64,000 nucleotides of DNA from Xylanimicrobium pachnodae JCM 13526 = NBRC 107786 (GCA_001592145.1 BCWJ01000011.1:59726-123725), one strand, 5' to 3'. Shown: positions 49,021 through 58,602, counted from the first letter of the stretch. Numbers and translations: made by a program. Notes: generated by a model from the sequence alone, not told the origin.

Positions 49021-49176
49021 CCAGTCGCCGCTGACCAGAGCGAAACCCTTCCTCCCCGCGCACGCGACGTCGATCACGTAGCGCCCCTCCCCGCACGACA
49101 TCACGCACCCGCGCCCAGCCGCCCATCCGGCCGCACGGGTGCCACGTGCGCGCGCCCCCACCGAGAGGACCCACTC
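49021..49176 (+). promoter_or_regulatory. Attenuator region between polycysteine ORF and permease gene
   Basis: The 156 nt contain the second copy of the 14-bp tandem repeat TCGCCGCTGACCAG (49011-49024, 49025-49038), CGACGTCG (self-complementary), and a hairpin CGCACG (49132-49137)/CGTGCG (49145-49150) just before the ribosome binding site GAGAGGA. The hairpin could hide the site. No U-tract terminator is seen, so control may be at translation initiation rather than transcription termination. Confidence 0.45.
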
Positions 49177-50070
49177 ATGTCTGCCCCACCCACCGCCCCG
49201 TCGTCGGCGCATCCGGCCCATCCTGACCAGCTCCCCGCCGACGGGTCCGTGCGCGTCGGCATCGACGACAGGTTTCACCGTCCCGCGCCCCGCGCCGCGG
49301 GCGTCCGGCGTGCCGCCCAGATCGGGAGCCGTGCCCTCGGACCGCTGATCGTGCTCGCCGTGTGGTGGCTCGCCGCCGCACAGTCCTGGGTCTCGCCCAT
49401 CCTGCTGCCCGCACCGGGCACGGTCTGGGACGCCGCCGTCGACCTGGTCGTGTCGGGAAAGCTCCAGGAGAACCTCGCGGTCTCCCTGGTCCGGGCGTTG
49501 ACGGGGCTCGGCATCGGCATCGCCGTCGGCGCCGCCCTCGCCCTGTTCACCGGACTGTCCAAGGCCGGCGAGGTGCTCATCGACTCCAACGTCCAGATGA
49601 TCCGCTCGATGCCGATCCTCGCGCTGCAACCCCTGGTCATCGTGTGGTTCGGCATCGGCGAGCCCACCAAGGTGCTGCTCGTCGCCCTGGCCGTCACGTT
49701 CCCCGTGTACATCAACACGCACGCCGCGATCCGCGCCGTCGACTCCCGGTTCGTCGAACTCGCCACCACCCGGGGACTGGGACGGCTCGCCCTGATCCGG
49801 CGCGTGGTGCTGCCGGGCGCGCTGCCCGGGTTCCTCACCGGCCTGCGCTTCGCGACGTCCATCTCCTGGCTCGTGCTCGTCGTGGCCGAGCAGATCAACG
49901 CCACCGCCGGCATCGGCTACCTGATGACGCAGGCCCGCACCGTCGCCCGCACCGACGTGATCCTCGTCGGCCTGGCGGTCTACGCCCTGCTCGGCCTCGT
50001 CTCCGACACCCTCGTCCGGCTCATCGAAAGGAAGGCCCTGTCATGGTCCTCGACGCTCCAGGCACGCTGA
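49177..50070 (+). CDS. ABC transporter permease (SsuC/AtsB-like)
   Basis: Encodes 297 residues. About six hydrophobic helices; the EAA loop region reads [25 protein letters not shown], the site that contacts the ATPase. The family (SsuC/TauC/AtsB) carries sulfonates, taurine or sulfate esters. A 50-residue hydrophilic N-terminus precedes the first helix. Start has GAGAGGA upstream. First structural gene of the sulfur operon, and its end overlaps the ATPase gene by 28 bases. Confidence 0.9.
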   Translation: MSAPPTAPSSAHPAHPDQLPADGSVRVGIDDRFHRPAPRAAGVRRAAQIGSRALGPLIVLAVWWLAAAQSWVSPILLPAPGTVWDAAVDLVVSGKLQENLAVSLVRALTGLGIGIAVGAALALFTGLSKAGEVLIDSNVQMIRSMPILALQPLVIVWFGIGEPTKVLLVALAVTFPVYINTHAAIRAVDSRFVELATTRGLGRLALIRRVVLPGALPGFLTGLRFATSISWLVLVVAEQINATAGIGYLMTQARTVARTDVILVGLAVYALLGLVSDTLVRLIERKALSWSSTLQAR

Positions 50071-50816
50071 CACCGGCCACCACGACCGACGACGCAGGCG
50101 CCGCCGCGCCCGCACCCGTGGTCGTCGAGGCCCACGACGTGCGCCGCGCGTTCGACGGCCGCGGCGTGCTGCACGGCATCGACCTGACCGTGCGTCGCGG
50201 CGAGTTCGTCGCCCTGCTCGGCCGCTCGGGCTCCGGGAAGTCGACGCTGCTGCGCATCCTCGCCAAGCTCGATACGGACGCCGCGGGCACCGTCTCCGTG
50301 CCTGCGCTGCCTGCCGTCGCGTTCCAGGACTCCCGGCTGCTCCCCTGGGCCCGGGTGCTCCCCAATGTGCTGCTGGGACTGCGCGATGCCGCCGCCCGGG
50401 AGCGTGCCCGGACCCTGCTCGACGACGTCGGCCTGGGCGACCGCGCCCGGGCGTGGCCCCGCCAGCTCTCCGGCGGGGAGCAGCAACGCGTCGCCCTGGC
50501 GCGGGCTCTGGCGGGGGCGCCCGAGCTGCTGCTCATGGACGAGCCGTTCGGTGCGCTCGACGCACTCACCCGCATCCGCATGCACCGCCTGTTGCGCGAC
50601 CTCGTCAGCCGCTACTCCCCCGCCGTCGTCCTCGTGACGCACGACGTCGACGAGGCCGTACTGCTCGCCGACCGCGTGCTTGTACTCACCGACGGACGGC
50701 TCTCGCTCGACGAGCCGATCGACCTGCCCGCCACCGGGCGGCGGTCACACCCCGGCTTCACCGCACTGCGTTCCCGGCTGCTCACCGAGCTCGGCGTCGG
50801 CGACGACGACCACTGA
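50043..50816 (+). CDS. ABC transporter ATP-binding protein (SsuB/AtsC-like)
   Basis: Encodes 257 residues. Walker [11 protein letters not shown]-loop FQDSRLLPW, signature LSGGEQQR, Walker [13 protein letters not shown], and switch THDVDEA, all intact. RLLPW after the Q-loop is typical of SsuB/TauB transporters. An Ala/Pro-rich N-terminal tail (~1-25) is extra. GAAAGGAAG lies upstream of the ATG inside the permease gene. Confidence 0.92.
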   Translation: MVLDAPGTLTPATTTDDAGAAAPAPVVVEAHDVRRAFDGRGVLHGIDLTVRRGEFVALLGRSGSGKSTLLRILAKLDTDAAGTVSVPALPAVAFQDSRLLPWARVLPNVLLGLRDAAARERARTLLDDVGLGDRARAWPRQLSGGEQQRVALARALAGAPELLLMDEPFGALDALTRIRMHRLLRDLVSRYSPAVVLVTHDVDEAVLLADRVLVLTDGRLSLDEPIDLPATGRRSHPGFTALRSRLLTELGVGDDDH

Positions 50817-50874
50817 GTCGCCGCCCGCACCACCCACCGACCCGCTGCACCACCACCCCAGGAAGAGGAACCCC

Positions 50875-51903
50875 ATGACCAGAGACCGGCGCACACGCAC
50901 CGGAACGCTCATCACCGCGCTCGCGGCTCTCACCACGCTGACCCTCGCGGCGTGCTCGGGCGGCGCCGGCGCGGCCACGTCGGGCTCGGGCGACGCGTCC
51001 GGGGCGCAGGTGACCCTGCACGTCGGCGAGCTCGGCTCGTCGCTCACCGAGCAGGCCCTGCTCGAGGCGGCCGGCGAGTTCGACGACCTGCCGTACAAGG
51101 TCGAGTACTCGCTGTTCAACTCCGGCCCCGCGTTCATGGAGGCCGTGCCGTCAGGTGCCGTGGACCTGTCCCTCCAGGCCGACACCCCGGCGATCTTCGC
51201 GCAGGTGGGAGGCACGCCCATCAGGGTGGTGGGGGTCCAGGCGTCGGTGAAGGAGGGCGAGTCGTTCGTCGAGATCGTCACCAACCCCGACTCCGGCATC
51301 ACGTCCGTGGCCGACCTCAAGGGCAAGAAGGTGGCCGTGCTGCCCGCCACGATCCTCCAGTACACGGTGGTGCGCGCCCTGGAAGAGGCGGGCCTGTCGT
51401 ACGACGACATCACGCCCGTCGAGCTGCCGCTGACCGACGCGGGCGCCGCCCTGGCCAAGGGTGACGTCGACGCCGTCGCGTCGCTCGACCCGATCCTCGC
51501 CCAGCTCAAGGCCAACGGCGCCGTCGTGATCGGCTCCGGGCTGGGCCTGACCTCCGGCTACTCGTACGTCGTCGCCACCGACGCCGCCCTGGCCGACACC
51601 GCGAAGAGCGAGGCCATCGCCGACTACCTGGGGCGCCTCGGCCGGGCCGAGGAGTGGGCCGTGCAGCACGGAGACGAGTGGGCGACGCAGAGTGCCGAGC
51701 TGACGGGCCTGCCCGTCGAGCTCGCGAAGGCGGCACAGGCGCGGTCGTCGGCCGGCTGGGTGCCGATCGACGACCACGTCATCGCCCTCCAGCAGGAGCA
51801 GGCCGACGTGTACACCGACCTCGGCCTCATCCAGAAGCCCCTCGACGTCTCGCTCGAGTTCGACGACCGCTTCAACGACGTCCTCACGGGAGGCACCAAG
51901 TGA
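50875..51903 (+). CDS. Substrate-binding lipoprotein (SsuA/AtsR-like)
   Basis: Encodes 342 residues. Signal with lipobox LTLAAC; a Gly/Ser linker follows. Periplasmic-binding fold of the sulfonate/nitrate class: LHVGELGSSLTEQALLEAAG, VDLSLQADTPAIFAQ, SVADLKGKKVAV, GDVDAVASLDPIL. It would capture alkanesulfonates or sulfate esters outside the cell. AGGAAGAGGA is a strong ribosome binding site. The stop overlaps the sulfatase GTG by 3 bases, linking binding protein and enzyme production. Confidence 0.92.
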   Translation: MTRDRRTRTGTLITALAALTTLTLAACSGGAGAATSGSGDASGAQVTLHVGELGSSLTEQALLEAAGEFDDLPYKVEYSLFNSGPAFMEAVPSGAVDLSLQADTPAIFAQVGGTPIRVVGVQASVKEGESFVEIVTNPDSGITSVADLKGKKVAVLPATILQYTVVRALEEAGLSYDDITPVELPLTDAGAALAKGDVDAVASLDPILAQLKANGAVVIGSGLGLTSGYSYVVATDAALADTAKSEAIADYLGRLGRAEEWAVQHGDEWATQSAELTGLPVELAKAAQARSSAGWVPIDDHVIALQQEQADVYTDLGLIQKPLDVSLEFDDRFNDVLTGGTK

Positions 51904-54218
51904 CCGATCAGCACCCCGGCATCCCCCAGAACGCCCGCGGCTACGACCGGTTCCCCGGTCGCATCGGCATCACGGCCCGCGAGTCCACGCGCGCGTGGCC
52001 GCGACCCAGGAACGCCCGCCCCGGCGCGCCGAACGTCGTCGTCGTCATCCTCGACGACATGGGGTACTCGGACGTCGCACCGTACGGCTCCGAGATCCCG
52101 ACGCCGCACCTGACCGCGCTCGCCGAGCGCGGCTACCGGCTGACGAACTACCACACCACCCCGGTGTGCTCCCCGGCGCGCGCCGCGATCCTCACCGGGC
52201 TCAACCCGCACCGGGCCGGGTTCGCGTCGGTGGCGAACTCCGACCCGGGGTTCCCCAACCTTCGCCTGGAGATCGACCAGGACGTCGCCACCCTGCCGGA
52301 GTCGCTGCGTGCCGCCGGGTACGCCACGTACGCGTTCGGCAAGTGGCACCTGACCCGTGACGCGCTCATGCACGACGGCGCCGACAAGTCGTCGTGGCCG
52401 CTCCAGCGGGGCTTCGACCACTTCTACGGCACGCTGGAAGGCTGCAACTCGTTCTTCCACCCGAACCAGCTCGTGCGGGACAACACGCCCGTGGACCGGG
52501 ACGACTGGCCGGCGGACTACTACCTGACCGACGACCTGACGGACGACGCGATCTCCCAGCTCTCGACGCTGCGCGCGCAGGAGCCCGACAAGCCGTTCTT
52601 CCTGTACTTCGCCCATCACGCGATGCACGGGCCGCTCGGAGCGAAGGCGCAGGACATCGCCGCCCAGCGTGGCAGCTACGCCGCCGGGTGGGACGAGGTC
52701 CGGCGCGCCCGGCACGCCCGCCAGCTCGAGCTCGGCCTGTTCCCGCCGCAGACCCCGCTGCCGCCGTCGGCCACCGAGCCGGGCTTCGAGGTTCCCGCGT
52801 GGGACAGCCTCGATGCGGACACGCAGGACCTCTACGCGCGGTACATGGAGGTCTACGCGGCCATGGTCGCCAACGTGGACGAGAACCTCGGCCGCCTGCT
52901 CGGCGTCATCGAGGACCTCGGCGAGCTGGACAACACCATCGTCGTCTTCACCTCGGACAACGGCGGCACCGCGGAGGGCGGGCCCGAGGGCACCCGCTCG
53001 TACTTCTCCCGGTTCGTGCACGTGGCCGGGCTGCCGCAGGACTGGGAGGCCGACGTCGCACGGGACCCGGACGTCATCGGCACCCCGCGCTCGATGGCCC
53101 ACTACCCGCGCGGCTGGGGCCAGGTGTCCAACACCCCGTTCCGCTTCTACAAGGGCCAGACGCACGCCGGCGGCGTGCGTGTCCCGTTCCTGGTGTCGTG
53201 GCCGGCCGGGCTGCCCAGGGCGGCCGACGACGACGGCCTGCGCCGCCAGTACCAGTACGTCACCGACCTGACGCCCACGCTGCTCGAGCTCGCGGGTGTC
53301 GAACGGCTGGCCACCCGGGGCGGGCTGCCCACCCAGGAGGTCGACGGCGTCTCGCTGCGCCCGGTGCTCGCCGATCCCGGCGCGGCGTCGACCCACCCCG
53401 AGCAGTACGCCGAGTTCGGTGGGTCGCGCGGCTTCTACCGCGACGGCTGGAAGCTCGTCTCGCTGCACACCTTCACCCGCTCGATCACCGAACCGCAGTG
53501 GGAGCTGTACCACGTCGACGAGGACCCGAACGAGCTGGTGGACCTCGCCGCCAAGGAGCCCGAGCGGGTCGCGGAGCTCTCCGCCGCGTGGGAGGAGGCG
53601 GCCTGGCACAACACGGTGTTCCCGCTCGGGGCCGCGTTCACTCCCGGCCGCCGTCCCGCCGAGAAGGTCCTGGAGCGTCCGGTGCGGCTGCTGCCGTCCA
53701 CGCGCAGGCTCGAACGCTACCGGTCGTCCAAGCTGACGTCGCTGCGGTCGTTCGACATCCTGATCGACGTCCGGGCGGGCGGCGAGGGCGTGCTCGTCGC
53801 GCACGGCGACCAGGGCGGCGGGTACTCGCTCTACGTCGAGGGCGGAGACCTGCGCCTGGCCTACAACGAGTACGGGCGCCTGCACGAGCTCTCGCTGGGT
53901 GCGTTCGGCGCCGGCGAGGTGAAGGCGTCGTTCACGTGGCTGCCCGAGTTCCGCTGGCGCATCGAGGTCACGGTCGACGGCGCGCTGCGCGGTTCCCTCG
54001 ACTCGGTGGCCATGCTGCTGGGTATGGCCCCGTTCAGCGGCATCGACGTCGGGATCAACCGGGGCGGCCCGGTGCACTGGGGCGTCCACCAGCGGCACGG
54101 CTCGTTCCGGTTCACGGGGCGGCTGGCGGCGGTGACCTACGTTCCTGGCGAGCACGCCGCGTACGACGCCGAGCAGCTCGCGGCGGTCGAGGAGGACGTC
54201 GCGGAGTACTACGACTGA
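51900..54218 (+). CDS. Arylsulfatase (formylglycine-dependent type I sulfatase)
   Basis: Encodes 772 residues. Metal-binding DD (52-53) in VVVILDDMGYSDVAPYG, and sulfatase signature CSPAR at 90-94, whose Cys90 must be oxidised to formylglycine. GKWHL and later TSDNGG also fit. A beta-rich C-terminal domain (~600-765) follows. No signal peptide is seen, so it is probably cytoplasmic and acts on imported sulfate esters, freeing sulfate for cysteine synthesis. No formylglycine-generating enzyme is in the window. GTG overlaps the preceding stop. Confidence 0.93.
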   Translation: MTDQHPGIPQNARGYDRFPGRIGITARESTRAWPRPRNARPGAPNVVVVILDDMGYSDVAPYGSEIPTPHLTALAERGYRLTNYHTTPVCSPARAAILTGLNPHRAGFASVANSDPGFPNLRLEIDQDVATLPESLRAAGYATYAFGKWHLTRDALMHDGADKSSWPLQRGFDHFYGTLEGCNSFFHPNQLVRDNTPVDRDDWPADYYLTDDLTDDAISQLSTLRAQEPDKPFFLYFAHHAMHGPLGAKAQDIAAQRGSYAAGWDEVRRARHARQLELGLFPPQTPLPPSATEPGFEVPAWDSLDADTQDLYARYMEVYAAMVANVDENLGRLLGVIEDLGELDNTIVVFTSDNGGTAEGGPEGTRSYFSRFVHVAGLPQDWEADVARDPDVIGTPRSMAHYPRGWGQVSNTPFRFYKGQTHAGGVRVPFLVSWPAGLPRAADDDGLRRQYQYVTDLTPTLLELAGVERLATRGGLPTQEVDGVSLRPVLADPGAASTHPEQYAEFGGSRGFYRDGWKLVSLHTFTRSITEPQWELYHVDEDPNELVDLAAKEPERVAELSAAWEEAAWHNTVFPLGAAFTPGRRPAEKVLERPVRLLPSTRRLERYRSSKLTSLRSFDILIDVRAGGEGVLVAHGDQGGGYSLYVEGGDLRLAYNEYGRLHELSLGAFGAGEVKASFTWLPEFRWRIEVTVDGALRGSLDSVAMLLGMAPFSGIDVGINRGGPVHWGVHQRHGSFRFTGRLAAVTYVPGEHAAYDAEQLAAVEEDVAEYYD

Positions 54219-54235
54219 CCGCACGGCTGACGGTC

Positions 54236-54282
54236 CACGTGCGGCGGCTCCCTGGCTTATCGGCCGGGGGCCGCCGCACGTG
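54236..54282. terminator. Bidirectional terminator between sulfatase and MFS genes
   Basis: CACGTGCGGCGGC (54236-54248) pairs perfectly with GCCGCCGCACGTG (54270-54282) around a 21-base loop. It lies between two convergent genes (stops at 54218 and 54286), so it can serve both. Confidence 0.85.
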
Positions 54283-54285
54283 CAC

Positions 54286-55611
54286 TCAATCCTGCACCGA
54301 CACCGGTGCCGTGGCGGGCACGAGTGCGCCGTTGGCCCGCGCGGTGATCGTGCGCTCCAGCGCGGCGAGCACCGCGACGACGGCGAGGCACCCGGCGACC
54401 ACCACCGCGATGAACGCCCCGGACAGGCCGTGCTCCAGCAGGAACCCGGCGGCGATGGGCCCCAGGATCGACCCGCCCTGGAACGCCGCCGAGTTCACGG
54501 CGTTGTACCGCCCGCGCAGGTGGTCGGGCGCCAGGTCGTTGACGATCGCAGGCATGGCGGACTGGAGCATCGTCTCCCCGAAACCGAACAGCCCGTGGAA
54601 GGCGAGCACCCCCACCACCGCCCACGCGCTCCCGCCGACGAGCCCGGTGGCGCCGAGCACCGCCCACGAGACCGCCCAGACCACGGCCATGACCATGAGC
54701 ACCCGGGTGCGCCGTCGCCCCCGCGCCCGCCCCATGACCCAGAACTGGCAGGCCACGATCACCACGGTGTTGACCACGAACGCGAACCCGATCACGCGCG
54801 TGGACACCTGGGAGGCCTCGCGCGCGAACGCCGGGAACCCGCCCTCCATCTGCCCGTACCCGACGAACGAGGCGAACAGCGCGAGCACGGTGACCCACGC
54901 GACGGCGGGCCGCCGCAGGATGGCCAGGTAGCCGACGCGGCCACGGCCCGTGCGCGCCTGCCCGCCGTCGTCCGCGTCGTCGTCGTCGGGCCGTGCCGCG
55001 CGGCCGTGCAGGTGCCGCAGCGGGCCGAGCTGCACCAGCAGCGCTGGCGCGAAGCAGGCCGCGTTGATCACGAAGGCGGCCACGAAGGTCGCCGGGCGCT
55101 CGACGTCCATCAGCAGGCCGCCGAACACGCCGCCCACCCCGATGCCCAGGTTGAGCAGGGCGAAGCTCACGCCGAAGTACCGCTGGCGCAGGTCGCCGGT
55201 GACCACGGTGGCGATGAGCGCGTTGAGCGCGGGCCACGCCACCCCGAGCTGGACGCCGAACAGGCACAGCGCCAACCCAGCCACCCAGGGCACGGTCGCG
55301 AACGCCAGCAGCCCCAGCCCGGCCATCGCGGCAAACAGGCCGCCGATCACGACGACGCGCGCCCCGAACCGGTCCACCAGGATCCCGGCCGGTCCGGTCA
55401 CCACCAGGCCCGTGATCGCGATAAGCCCCATGAGCGTGCCGGCCACCCCGAGCGAGAACCCGCGCACTTCGTGCAGGTAGATGATCGTGAACGGCAGCGT
55501 GAGCCCGCGCCCGAAGAACTGGATGACGACCGTTGACAGGAGCCAGCGTCCGTCGCAGGGTAGCTCACCCCAGAACGCGCGGGCGCCCGACTGGGCGGTC
55601 ATCGTGGGCAT
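54286..55611 (-). CDS. Major facilitator superfamily transporter
   Basis: Encodes 441 residues from ATG (MPTMTAQSGARAF). Twelve hydrophobic helices; GPAGILVDRFGARVVVIGG is the MFS loop 2-3 signature, repeated more weakly in the second half. A central Asp-rich loop (DDDDADDGG) separates the halves. The family resembles YajR/DHA1-type exporters; substrate unknown. A GTG ten codons earlier is an alternative start. It converges with the sulfatase gene across a strong hairpin. Confidence 0.85.
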   Translation of the reverse strand: MPTMTAQSGARAFWGELPCDGRWLLSTVVIQFFGRGLTLPFTIIYLHEVRGFSLGVAGTLMGLIAITGLVVTGPAGILVDRFGARVVVIGGLFAAMAGLGLLAFATVPWVAGLALCLFGVQLGVAWPALNALIATVVTGDLRQRYFGVSFALLNLGIGVGGVFGGLLMDVERPATFVAAFVINAACFAPALLVQLGPLRHLHGRAARPDDDDADDGGQARTGRGRVGYLAILRRPAVAWVTVLALFASFVGYGQMEGGFPAFAREASQVSTRVIGFAFVVNTVVIVACQFWVMGRARGRRRTRVLMVMAVVWAVSWAVLGATGLVGGSAWAVVGVLAFHGLFGFGETMLQSAMPAIVNDLAPDHLRGRYNAVNSAAFQGGSILGPIAAGFLLEHGLSGAFIAVVVAGCLAVVAVLAALERTITARANGALVPATAPVSVQD

Positions 55612-55695
55612 AGGCCTGATCCTGACCCTCACCACCGACACGGGTCGAGCCGAAATGCGCTCGGGGCGCTCGCGGCCCCGTCACTCGCGGCCCCG

Positions 55696-56238
55696 TCAGG
55701 CGAACGCGACGTCTGCGGCCCGCACGACCTCGGACCGGGCTGCCGGGTAGGTCAGCCCCCGGAAGTACTGGTTGGTGTGCGCGATGATCTGCTCCGCACC
55801 GATCGCGACGCCGTCCCGCATGCCGCCGTAGGTCGTGTGCGCGTCCGCGACCAGGGTGACGGCGTAGCCGCGTGCCGCCGCGGCCGCCGCGGTCGTGCGC
55901 ACGCAGTAGTCGCTCTGGGCACCGACGACGACGACGCGGGTCACGCCGAGCTCAGCCAGAACCTGGGCCAGCTCGGTCCCGGCGAACGCGTCCCGGTGCG
56001 TCTTGTGGACGACTGGCTCGCCGTCCACCGGGGCGAGGCCATGGGCGAGCCGCCAGCCGGGGGTGCCGCGGTCGAGTCCCGGGCCGGAGTGCTGCACCCA
56101 GACGACGGGGGCACCCTCGCCGCGGGCGCGATCGACCAGTGCGGCAACGCGCGCGATGACGCCGTCGGCGTCGTGGCAGCCGTCGACGACGTCCACCTGG
56201 AGGTCGATCACGAGGAGGGCGGGGCGCTGTCCGGTCAT
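55696..56238 (-). CDS. Isochorismatase-family cysteine hydrolase
   Basis: Encodes 180 residues from ATG (MTGQRPALLVIDLQVDVVDG). The catalytic triad of the fold is visible: Asp in VIDLQ, Lys in VVHKTHRDAF and Cys in GAQSDYCVRTTA. A cis-peptide-type VVGAQ precedes the Cys. Members hydrolyse amides or vinyl ethers (nicotinamide, N-carbamoyl compounds, isochorismate). The substrate here is not predictable. Divergent from mqo. Confidence 0.9.
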   Translation of the reverse strand: MTGQRPALLVIDLQVDVVDGCHDADGVIARVAALVDRARGEGAPVVWVQHSGPGLDRGTPGWRLAHGLAPVDGEPVVHKTHRDAFAGTELAQVLAELGVTRVVVVGAQSDYCVRTTAAAAAARGYAVTLVADAHTTYGGMRDGVAIGAEQIIAHTNQYFRGLTYPAARSEVVRAADVAFA

Positions 56239-56307
56239 GCCGCCATCCTGCCGTGTGCGAGACTGTGGCCGCCGCGCCACCGGTTCCAGGCGGCACCCAG
56301 CGCCTCA

Positions 56308-56357
56308 CGTGACGCAACTCACGCCATCAACGACGGCCTGTTGTGATCCAGTTCATA
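56308..56357 (+). promoter_or_regulatory. Two CRP/GlxR-like sites upstream of mqo
   Basis: CGTGA-N6-TCACG (56308-56323) is a perfect palindrome with the CRP core GTGA-N6-TCAC. TGTGA-N6-TCATA (56342-56357) matches the full TGTGA-N6-TCACA consensus with one change. Centres are 34 bp apart, about three helical turns, and lie ~60 and ~95 bp before the mqo start. Binding by a CRP/GlxR regulator is inferred. Confidence 0.5.
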
Positions 56358-56395
56358 GCACGATGCTGCATTTCGTGGCCATTTTCACGCCGCTC

Positions 56396-56401
56396 TAGAG
56401 T
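56396..56401 (+). promoter_or_regulatory. -10 element of mqo
   Basis: TAGAGT eight bases before the GTG start, giving a transcript with at most a couple of untranslated bases. Confidence 0.5.
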
Positions 56402-56409
56402 TGCCCCTC

Positions 56410-57972
56410 GTGACTGCTGACTCCCCGGACGCAACAGATCAGGTCGACGTCGTTCTGATCGGCGGCGGCATCATGAGCGCGACGCTCGGCACCCTGCTCC
56501 AGCAGCTGGAGCCATCGTGGACGATCCGCCTCTACGAGCGTCTCGACGACGTCGCGCTCGAGTCGAGCAACCCGTGGAACAACGCGGGCACGGGTCACGC
56601 GGCGCTGTGCGAGCTCAATTACACGCCCGAGCGCAAGGACGGCTCGATCGACATCACCAAGGCGGTGACGATCAACGAGCAGTTCGAGGTCTCGCGCGAG
56701 TACTGGCACCACCTGCTGGCCCAGGGCGCGCTGACCGACACCGGCTTCCTCCAGCGCACGCCGCACATGACGTTCGTGCGCGGTGCGAAGAACGTCGACT
56801 TCCTGCGCCGCCGCCACGAGACGCTCTCGGCGCACCCCCTGTTCAAGGACATGGAGTTCACGGCGGACCCTGCGCAGGTTGCCGCCTGGGCGCCGCTCCT
56901 GGTGGAGGGTCGTGACCCGGCCGAGCCGGTCGCCGCGACGCGCAACGCCGCCGGCACCGACGTCGACTTCGGCGCGCTGACCCACCAGCTCATCGACTCG
57001 ATGGTGGCCCGCGGGGCAGACGTGCGCCTCCAGCACGAGGTCCGCTCGATCCGTCGCACGCGCGACGGCGGCTGGCGCCTCAAGGTCAAGGACCGGTCGT
57101 GGAACGCGCCCCGCCGCGTGCACACCGTCACGGCCCGGTTCGTGTTCGTGGGCGCGGGCGGCGGCGCGCTGCCCCTGCTCCAGTCGGCCGGGATCCCTGA
57201 GATCCAGGGCTTCGGCGGGTTCCCCATCTCCGGGGAGTTCCTGCGCACGTCCAACCCTGAGATCGTGGCCCGGCACCGCGCCAAGGTGTACGGCAAGGCC
57301 GACGTCGGCGCCCCGCCCATGTCGGTGCCGCACCTCGACACCCGTGTCGTCGACGGTAACTCGTACCTGATGTTCGGCCCCTACGCCGGGTTCAGCCCCA
57401 AGTACCTCAAGAAGGGCAAGTACCTGGGCCTGATCACCTCGCTGCGTGCCCACAACCTGACCTCGATGCTGGGCGCCGGCATCAAGAACATGGACCTCAC
57501 GCAGTACCTGATCGGCGAGCTCGTGGCCCGGCCCGAGACCAAGTTCGCCACCCTGCAGGGGTTCTACCCCGAGGCGCAGCCCAAGGACTGGGAGCGCATC
57601 ACCGCCGGGCAGCGCGTCCAGGTGATCAAGCGCGACGCGAACGGCAAGGGCGTCCTCCAGTTCGGCACGGAGGTGGTCGCGGCGGCCGACGGCTCGATCG
57701 CCGGCCTGCTGGGCGCCTCCCCCGGCGCCTCGACCGCCGTGTACGCGATGGTGGACCTCCTGGGCCGCTGCTTCCCGGCACGTGCCGAGGCGTGGCGCCC
57801 GCACCTGGCCCGCATGATGCCGAGCCTGGAGAGCGCCGCGGCCGACACCCTGACGCTCGCGGGCGAGCAGCACGGCGACGCACACGGCATGGTGCTCGGC
57901 GACGGCGCGTACGAGGACGGTGCCGTCGACGGCGGCACCTACGAGTCGGTCGAGGTGGACGCCCGCGCCTGA
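56410..57972 (+). CDS. mqo: Malate:quinone oxidoreductase
   Basis: Encodes 520 residues from GTG (VTADSPDATDQVDVVLIGGG). Membrane-associated FAD enzyme that oxidises malate to oxaloacetate and reduces the quinone pool, an alternative to NAD malate dehydrogenase in the TCA cycle. FAD-binding VVLIGGGIMSATLG near the N-terminus, NPWNNAGTGHAALCELNYTP (Mqo signature), and C-terminal SPGASTAVYAMVDLL are all present. A TTG three codons earlier is possible but less likely. Two CRP-like sites precede it. Confidence 0.96.
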   Translation: MTADSPDATDQVDVVLIGGGIMSATLGTLLQQLEPSWTIRLYERLDDVALESSNPWNNAGTGHAALCELNYTPERKDGSIDITKAVTINEQFEVSREYWHHLLAQGALTDTGFLQRTPHMTFVRGAKNVDFLRRRHETLSAHPLFKDMEFTADPAQVAAWAPLLVEGRDPAEPVAATRNAAGTDVDFGALTHQLIDSMVARGADVRLQHEVRSIRRTRDGGWRLKVKDRSWNAPRRVHTVTARFVFVGAGGGALPLLQSAGIPEIQGFGGFPISGEFLRTSNPEIVARHRAKVYGKADVGAPPMSVPHLDTRVVDGNSYLMFGPYAGFSPKYLKKGKYLGLITSLRAHNLTSMLGAGIKNMDLTQYLIGELVARPETKFATLQGFYPEAQPKDWERITAGQRVQVIKRDANGKGVLQFGTEVVAAADGSIAGLLGASPGASTAVYAMVDLLGRCFPARAEAWRPHLARMMPSLESAAADTLTLAGEQHGDAHGMVLGDGAYEDGAVDGGTYESVEVDARA

Positions 57973-57984
57973 GGCGGACCCTCC

Positions 57985-58545
57985 TCACGGGATCAGCCGG
58001 TCCACGAGGTCGAGCGTGTCCGTCTCGAAGTGCCGCGGGTCGGCCACCCAGGCGCCCCCGCGTCCCGGCGCAGGCGGCGGGTCGTCGCGTACCACGAGCG
58101 TGCCACCCAGGTGGCGCTGCATGGCAAGTCCCTGCCCGACGTCGCAGCCGTACGGGTCCGTGACCGAGTTGACGAACCAGAGCTCACCTGCGGTGCGCCG
58201 GATCCGGGGCCAGTCGTAGGCGGCCTGGAGCACCGGTTCGGGTGACGTTCCGGGAGCGGTGGCGTACCCGGCCACGAGCACGGACTGCGCGACGGGTGCC
58301 GCCAGCCGTTCCAGGACGGCCAGGAGCAGCGCCGCCCCTCCCGAGTGCCCCACCAGCACCGTCTCGGCGTCGAACCGGTGCGCAAGCACACCCGGCAGCA
58401 CCTCGTCCAGCGGGTCCAGGTTGATCCCGGGATGGTGCGGCACGACGACGTCGTAGCCGCGGTCCCGCAACCGCCCGGCAAGCCACGGGTACCAGATCAG
58501 GTCGGGCCGGGCACCCGTCCCATGAACGATGATCGCGTTCCGCAT
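57985..58545 (-). CDS. RBBP9/YdeN-family serine hydrolase
   Basis: Encodes 186 residues from ATG (MRNAIIVHGTGARPDLIWYP). The compact alpha/beta hydrolase has nucleophile GHSGGA, a VNSVTDPYGCD acid region and a C-terminal His in DPRHFE. Related bacterial proteins are called RBBP9/YdeN hydrolases and have unknown natural substrates. Stop faces the mqo stop at 12 bp, and lysG ends 58 bp away on the same strand. Confidence 0.85.
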   Translation of the reverse strand: MRNAIIVHGTGARPDLIWYPWLAGRLRDRGYDVVVPHHPGINLDPLDEVLPGVLAHRFDAETVLVGHSGGAALLLAVLERLAAPVAQSVLVAGYATAPGTSPEPVLQAAYDWPRIRRTAGELWFVNSVTDPYGCDVGQGLAMQRHLGGTLVVRDDPPPAPGRGGAWVADPRHFETDTLDLVDRLIP

Positions 58546-58602
58546 CCGCCCACCCTGCCCTGGCCGCGCCGCGGCCACGACCGCAGCAGTCGCGCCGCGC
58601 CA

